Assembly: GCF_017310545.1 (NCBI RefSeq)
Contig: NZ_CP066203.1
Span: 124,001-188,000, forward strand
Source of the DNA: Methylacidimicrobium sp. B4
GTDB lineage: Bacteria > Verrucomicrobiota > Verrucomicrobiia > Methylacidiphilales > Methylacidiphilaceae
Length of the DNA stretch: 64,000 nt
Direction: 5' to 3'
Shown here: in pieces, positions 60,339-64,000 of the stretch
How the letters are laid out: each line of letters begins with the position of its first letter
How positions within the stretch are numbered: the first letter of the stretch is position 1
Translations under genes and position numbers: made by a program
Notes under the pieces: generated by a model
Database searches by the model: none
What the model was told of the DNA's origin: nothing
What the model saw: the letters and a program-made list of their open reading frames with translations, nothing else

Positions 60339-61406
60339 CTATCTCTCTTCGCCGCAACCCGTGGGTCCTGCTCCCGATTGGACCGGACGGGGAGTCGGCC
60401 TCCCCGGGGAGGAGGCGACCGGCGGCACTTCCATGGCAGCGGCCGATCTTTCCGCAGCCTTGGCCGGCTGCGGGGCGCCCGATCGGGGAAGATCGAGCGG
60501 GCGGGCAACCAGGATGCCTGCCGCCTTGGGGTGGGCGAAGAGGTAGTCGCTGAGCCTGGGTCCGATCACGACGCGGCGCTCGGCTTGGATCGAGGTGGCA
60601 TGGAGGAAGTGGAGCACGCCCTTGGGATCGCGGTAGGCCAGGCCGACGTGGGAGGTAAAGGTCTCGGGCCAGGAGCTGGCGATGCAGATCACATCCCCGT
60701 TCTGGAGGCGGGCCTCAATCGCAGGCACATGCCCCTTGGGGATGTAGTAGACGGGTTGGGAGGAGATCCGTTTTTCCAGCTCCTGAAAGCGCGGGATGAG
60801 ATCGGGATTGTGGCGGAGATAGCGGAACTCCTGCCAGTGCTCGCCCATGTAGTGGAGGGAATGGCCGGTCATGGGAATCCCGCCGAGTGATCGCGTCAGA
60901 TCGAGCACCAAGCCGCGACGGGCATTGTCGCGAATCCAATCCTCCAGGTGGTGGAGGCGGGAGTAGTAGGTTCCGTCGCAATGCCCGGCCCGGTAGCGAT
61001 CGAGCTCGATCATCCGGAGGAGGTCCTCGGGTTCGTAGCCCGCTGGCTTTTCCCGCAGCATGCGGGCAAACCCGAGGGAGATCTCAAAGAAGGTCCAGCA
61101 ATCCATCTCGTCGAGGTCGACCGAAGGGGCCTCGATATGGTCGTCGATCTCGAGCGTCCAGTTCTTGTAGGGCGTCCCCACCAGGGCCAGGCCGACACGA
61201 ACCGTGCGCTGCCCGATCGGGAGCGCCCGCCAGTCTTCCCGTTCCGCTTCGGACACCAGGCGCGTAAAAATCCCTTCTCCGCGGAAAACGACCGAGCGAG
61301 GCAGCGGGCTCGAGCCGGTGGGTCGGGGGTCGTTCCGGGCGGGGTCGGCGGAAGAGGAGAAAGCCGCTGAGAGGAGGAAGAGGAGAAGGGCGGATCGTCT
61401 CGCCAT
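60339..61406 (-). CDS. DUF1460 (NlpC/P60-like amidase) secreted protein
   Basis: 355 residues with a signal peptide (MARRSALLLFLLSAAFSSSA). The DUF1460 domain holds the catalytic Cys in DLDEMDCWTFFEISLGF and the His in TSHVGLAYRD, as in N-acetylmuramoyl-L-alanine amidase-like NlpC/P60 proteins. It likely trims peptidoglycan in the envelope. The C-terminus is a Pro/Ala-rich tail without structure. Convergent with bioD. Confidence 0.9.
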   Translation of the reverse strand: MARRSALLLFLLSAAFSSSADPARNDPRPTGSSPLPRSVVFRGEGIFTRLVSEAEREDWRALPIGQRTVRVGLALVGTPYKNWTLEIDDHIEAPSVDLDEMDCWTFFEISLGFARMLREKPAGYEPEDLLRMIELDRYRAGHCDGTYYSRLHHLEDWIRDNARRGLVLDLTRSLGGIPMTGHSLHYMGEHWQEFRYLRHNPDLIPRFQELEKRISSQPVYYIPKGHVPAIEARLQNGDVICIASSWPETFTSHVGLAYRDPKGVLHFLHATSIQAERRVVIGPRLSDYLFAHPKAAGILVARPLDLPRSGAPQPAKAAERSAAAMEVPPVASSPGRPTPRPVQSGAGPTGCGEER

Positions 61407-61472
61407 GCCAAGCGAGAATAGGTTATCGCCGGACGAGAGAAAAGAGGATAACGCTCCCCCGTCGCTTTTCCG

Positions 61473-62933
61473 TCAGGAGACGACCGCCGGCCGCTCTCCC
61501 GGCGCGACCGGGTCCCCCGCAGCCGGTGCAGCCTCGCTATAGCCAAAGAACCGCTTTTCCCGAATCAACTGGGCCGCCCGAACCGGGACGTAGCTCTCCC
61601 AACTGGGGTCGCCCGAGCGAATGAGGGCGCCGACTTGCCTCGGGGAGAAGCTCACGTCGGGTGGGATGCGGGGCGAGAGGGCCTCGATCCTCCCCGTTTC
61701 CTTCAAGTAGGCATAGAGATGGCCGAGCGGCCCTTCCAAGGCGAGTTGCTCGACCGTCCGAAGCTCTCCGTCCGAAACCTTCCGGGTGGGGTAGACGTAG
61801 AGCTTGACGTTCTTCTTGAAGAGGCGGCCCATGGCTTCCAGGATTCCTCCTTCCACATAGGAGTAGTAGCGCTCGCTGAAGATCTGCTCCAAGAGGGGGA
61901 TGCCGAGCACGATCCCGACCAGCCCTTCCGCATAGCGGGCCAGATAGGCGCTGATCTCGTAGAATTCAGCATAGTTGGAGATCAGGACATGGTGACCGAT
62001 CGCGCAGAGCAGATCGACGCGCTCGAGGAAATCGCGCGAGTCGACCTTGCCGTCGGGCAAGAGAAGGTTCTTGGTGGTAATCTCCAGGAGCTCGATCTTG
62101 GCGAAGCGCTCGATCGCCGGATCCTGGAGAAACTTCTCGCGGGCGAGCTGGAGCATGTCCAGATGCATTCGCGTGACCGGAGCAAATTCTCCGCGTTCGA
62201 TCAGCACCGATTTGCGATGAAGGAGCTCGCCCGGATGACGCGGATGGCCTGTCGGATCGAAGAGGATGACCCGTGCCAAGCCGAGCACGATCAAGTGCAG
62301 ATTGAGGAGTCGATGATCGCAATCGACGAACGCGGGGCCACGTGCCAGAACCAGATCGATCTCCAGCCGCTCGGAGTCGAGATTATCCAATAGGGATTCG
62401 AGAAGCCGATAAGGTTCGGCCCATAAATAGCAAATGCTATAAAGTAAATTTACACCGACGACTCCTAAGGCCTCCTGCTGGCGAACCCGCTCGCGATCCC
62501 GGAGGCGGATATGAAGGATGACCTCGCTCGGCTTGGCCGAGAGCTCATGCTGAAAGCGCACCCCAAGCCATCCGTGGCATTCACTCCGGGGCTGAAAGCC
62601 CCGGATGGCGACGGTGTCGGCAAAGACGAAGAAACGGGTTTCTTCTCCCCTTTTTTGACTGAGCCGCTCCTGAAGAAGGTCGTATTCATGGTCGAGCATC
62701 GCCAGAAGCCGCTCACGCGAGACATAGCGTTGGGTCGGACCATAGATGGCGTCACTGAAGGTCATGTCATAGGCCGACATCGATTTGGCCACGGTCCCCG
62801 CGGCCCCTCCCACCGTGAAGAACCAGCGAGCGACCTCCTGCCCGCCACCGATCTCCGCGATCGTGCCGTAGATCTTTTGATCTAGGTTGATCTCCAACGC
62901 CTTCTCATGGGAAGTTAGAATGCGGCGACTCAT
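61473..62933 (-). CDS. Unrecognised cytosolic protein, 486 residues
   Basis: No signal peptide or membrane helix is seen. The N-terminus reads SHEKALEINLDQKIYGTIAEIGGGQEVARWFF, followed by SAYDMTFSDAIYGPTQRYVSRE. The middle has VVGVNLLYSICYLWAEPYRLLESLLDNL, FVDCDHRLLNLHLIVLGLARVILFDP and HPGELLHRKSVLIERGEFAP. The C-terminal part reads PRQVGALIRSGDPSWESYVPV. The Y-G-T-(I/F)-(A/V)-E-I-G-(G/A)-G start is shared by an abundant but poorly annotated bacterial family sometimes called nicotinamide-related. No catalytic residues stand out. A single gene, far from its neighbours. Confidence 0.85.
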   Translation of the reverse strand: MSRRILTSHEKALEINLDQKIYGTIAEIGGGQEVARWFFTVGGAAGTVAKSMSAYDMTFSDAIYGPTQRYVSRERLLAMLDHEYDLLQERLSQKRGEETRFFVFADTVAIRGFQPRSECHGWLGVRFQHELSAKPSEVILHIRLRDRERVRQQEALGVVGVNLLYSICYLWAEPYRLLESLLDNLDSERLEIDLVLARGPAFVDCDHRLLNLHLIVLGLARVILFDPTGHPRHPGELLHRKSVLIERGEFAPVTRMHLDMLQLAREKFLQDPAIERFAKIELLEITTKNLLLPDGKVDSRDFLERVDLLCAIGHHVLISNYAEFYEISAYLARYAEGLVGIVLGIPLLEQIFSERYYSYVEGGILEAMGRLFKKNVKLYVYPTRKVSDGELRTVEQLALEGPLGHLYAYLKETGRIEALSPRIPPDVSFSPRQVGALIRSGDPSWESYVPVRAAQLIREKRFFGYSEAAPAAGDPVAPGERPAVVS

Positions 62934-63049
62934 GAAGGTAGTAAATCAGCCTGTCATTCGACCCACAACCCTTTCTTGCTAACCTGGGGATCGTCGGCTA
63001 GGCTCGGTCGCCTTTGGCATTCAAGCAGCAGGAGCAGGCGGAAGTGGCG

Positions 63050-63694
63050 ATGATCTATCTCGAGGGATCCGGAAAGGATTTTGCCGGGCCACCGCTTGCG
63101 CGCGAAGATCTGAGCAGCGACCCGCTGAGGCAGTTTGTTTCCTGGTATCAGGAGGCGCTGCGGGTAGAGGCCGGCGATCCCTCGGCAGCCGCACTAGCCA
63201 CTTCCTCCCGGGAGGGGAGGGTGCGTAGCCGGATGGTGCTGCTCAAGGCGATCGACGAGAGGGGCTTTCTCTTCTTTACCAATTACCGGAGCCGCAAGGG
63301 AAGAGACCTCGAGGAAAATCCGCAGGGAGCCTTTTCCTGCTTTTGGCCGGCTTCCCTCCGGCAAGTCTGTGCCCGCGGAGGCGTGGAAAAGGTCTCCCCA
63401 GAGGAGTCCCTTCGCTATTTTCAAAGTCGACCGCTGCTGAGCCGTCTCTCCGCCTGGGCATCCCCGCAAAGCGAGCCGATTCCGATCGAGCGCGCTTTTC
63501 TGGAAGGCCGCCTGCGGGAGATGCGGGAACGGTTTGCCTCGGGCGAGGTTCCTCTGCCTCCCCATTGGGGCGGATACCGCCTGGTGCCCGATGAGATCGA
63601 GTTTTGGCAGGGCCGGAGCAGCCGCCTCCACGATCGCTTCCTCTATGAGCGCACGTCTGAAGGGGGATGGAGGGTGGAGCGGCTGGCGCCGTAG
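63050..63694 (+). CDS. pdxH: Pyridoxamine 5'-phosphate oxidase
   Basis: 214 residues from ATG 63050, the normal PdxH length. FMN- and PLP-binding motifs: RSRMVLLKAIDERGFLFFTNYRSRKGRDLEENPQG, and the C-terminal PLPPHWGGYRLVPDEIEFWQGRSSRLHDRFLYER. It oxidises pyridoxine/pyridoxamine phosphate to pyridoxal phosphate. A start further upstream (63014) is possible but the N-terminus of the family is short. Confidence 0.95.
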   Translation: MIYLEGSGKDFAGPPLAREDLSSDPLRQFVSWYQEALRVEAGDPSAAALATSSREGRVRSRMVLLKAIDERGFLFFTNYRSRKGRDLEENPQGAFSCFWPASLRQVCARGGVEKVSPEESLRYFQSRPLLSRLSAWASPQSEPIPIERAFLEGRLREMRERFASGEVPLPPHWGGYRLVPDEIEFWQGRSSRLHDRFLYERTSEGGWRVERLAP

Positions 63695-63790
63695 AATCCG
63701 GGAAGGGGAGACGCGGGAGCGGCGGAAAGAAGACCAATGCCGCTTTAGGATTGACAAAAGGCGTAAGGAACCGATCTTGAGTGGGTTACG

Positions 63791-64000
63791 ATGAAGACAT
63801 CCTTGCGCGACTGGATCGGTTCTCGTTCCCCATTTCTTTCTCGTGAAGCAGCCCGCAGCCACCGCTGGGCGGTAATCGTGGGCGGAGCGATCTGGCTGGC
63901 CCCGCTGGCGGCATTTTCCCTGGATCTGAAACAGGGCGAGCAGCTCTACACGATGAACTGCGCCGCCTGCCATCAGCCAACCGGCACCGGGATTCCGGCG
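63791..64000 (+). CDS. Cytochrome c, start of gene (runs off the window)
   Basis: ATG 63791 encodes an N-terminus with a long signal/anchor segment (WAVIVGGAIWLAPLAAFSLD), then LKQGEQLYTMNCAACHQPTG: a CxxCH haem-c site (CAACH) near residue 59 at the window edge. Only the first ~70 residues are visible. It is probably a c-type cytochrome or a larger enzyme with an N-terminal cytochrome domain. It starts a new unit after pdxH. Confidence 0.75.
   Translation, partial: MKTSLRDWIGSRSPFLSREAARSHRWAVIVGGAIWLAPLAAFSLDLKQGEQLYTMNCAACHQPTGTGIPA

Overview
The window most likely comes from a high-GC acidophilic verrucomicrobial methanotroph of the Methylacidimicrobium/Methylacidiphilum type. This is an inference from gene content: a particulate methane monooxygenase subunit C gene (pmoC), an adjacent Calvin-cycle pair (fbp and prkB), large TonB-dependent receptors, and RND/EmrAB-type export genes. 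No rRNA or marker gene is present to prove the taxonomy.

Layout. 1-2.2 kb is a scrambled accessory edge: two interrupted gene fragments, an IS5-like transposase remnant and an intact IS256-family element. 2.2-5.8 kb is a Sel1-repeat (SLR) locus in which a gene-plus-spacer unit has been duplicated; one copy is intact, one has lost its signal peptide and one is a remnant. 5.8-10.4 kb has an alpha/beta hydrolase, a giant AsmA/DUF748-like protein built from four repeats and a small secreted protein. 11-11.8 kb is an orphan pmoC. 11.8-20.9 kb holds a sugar kinase/nucleotidyltransferase pair, tRNA-Arg, an AsmA-like protein, an ovothiol-type methyltransferase coupled to an M29-like peptidase, an RMD1/DUF155-like protein and a LemA-TPM-TPM operon. 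21.2-23.2 kb is fbp-prkB. 23.3-27.7 kb is a TonB receptor plus phosphoesterase operon preceded by an array of 11-bp repeats resembling PhoB boxes. 28.2-37.9 kb holds a DUF302 protein, a tripartite drug exporter with a UspA protein inside it, a cation/proton antiporter with another UspA protein, a small Cys/Lys-rich secreted protein, a cupin and a PfkB kinase. 37.9-39.1 kb has no recognisable gene. 39.1-46.5 kb holds a YbaK-type deacylase, two AbrB-type regulators, a TMEM175-like channel, two methyltransferases, a dienelactone hydrolase and a second TonB receptor. 46.5-51.1 kb is a run of secreted proteins, including two tandem PDZ paralogues, one with a Met/Gly/His-rich loop. 51.2-64 kb is largely housekeeping: VOC protein, lipoamide-dehydrogenase-like flavoprotein, initiator tRNA, thioredoxin, a proline-rich membrane protein, FtsH, UDG-4, RluD-type synthase, ferredoxin, BioD, DUF1460 protein, an unrecognised 486-aa protein, PdxH and the start of a cytochrome c.

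How genes work together. fbp and prkB supply ribulose-1,5-bisphosphate for CO2 fixation. The phosphoesterase and its upstream TonB receptor look like a phosphate-starvation module driven by the Pho-box-like array. The MFS, HlyD and outer-membrane genes form one exporter. The orphan PmoC keeps the ligands of one copper site (CuD) but has lost two of three at the other (CuC); with the Met-rich PDZ protein it is the most distinctive methanotroph-related content.
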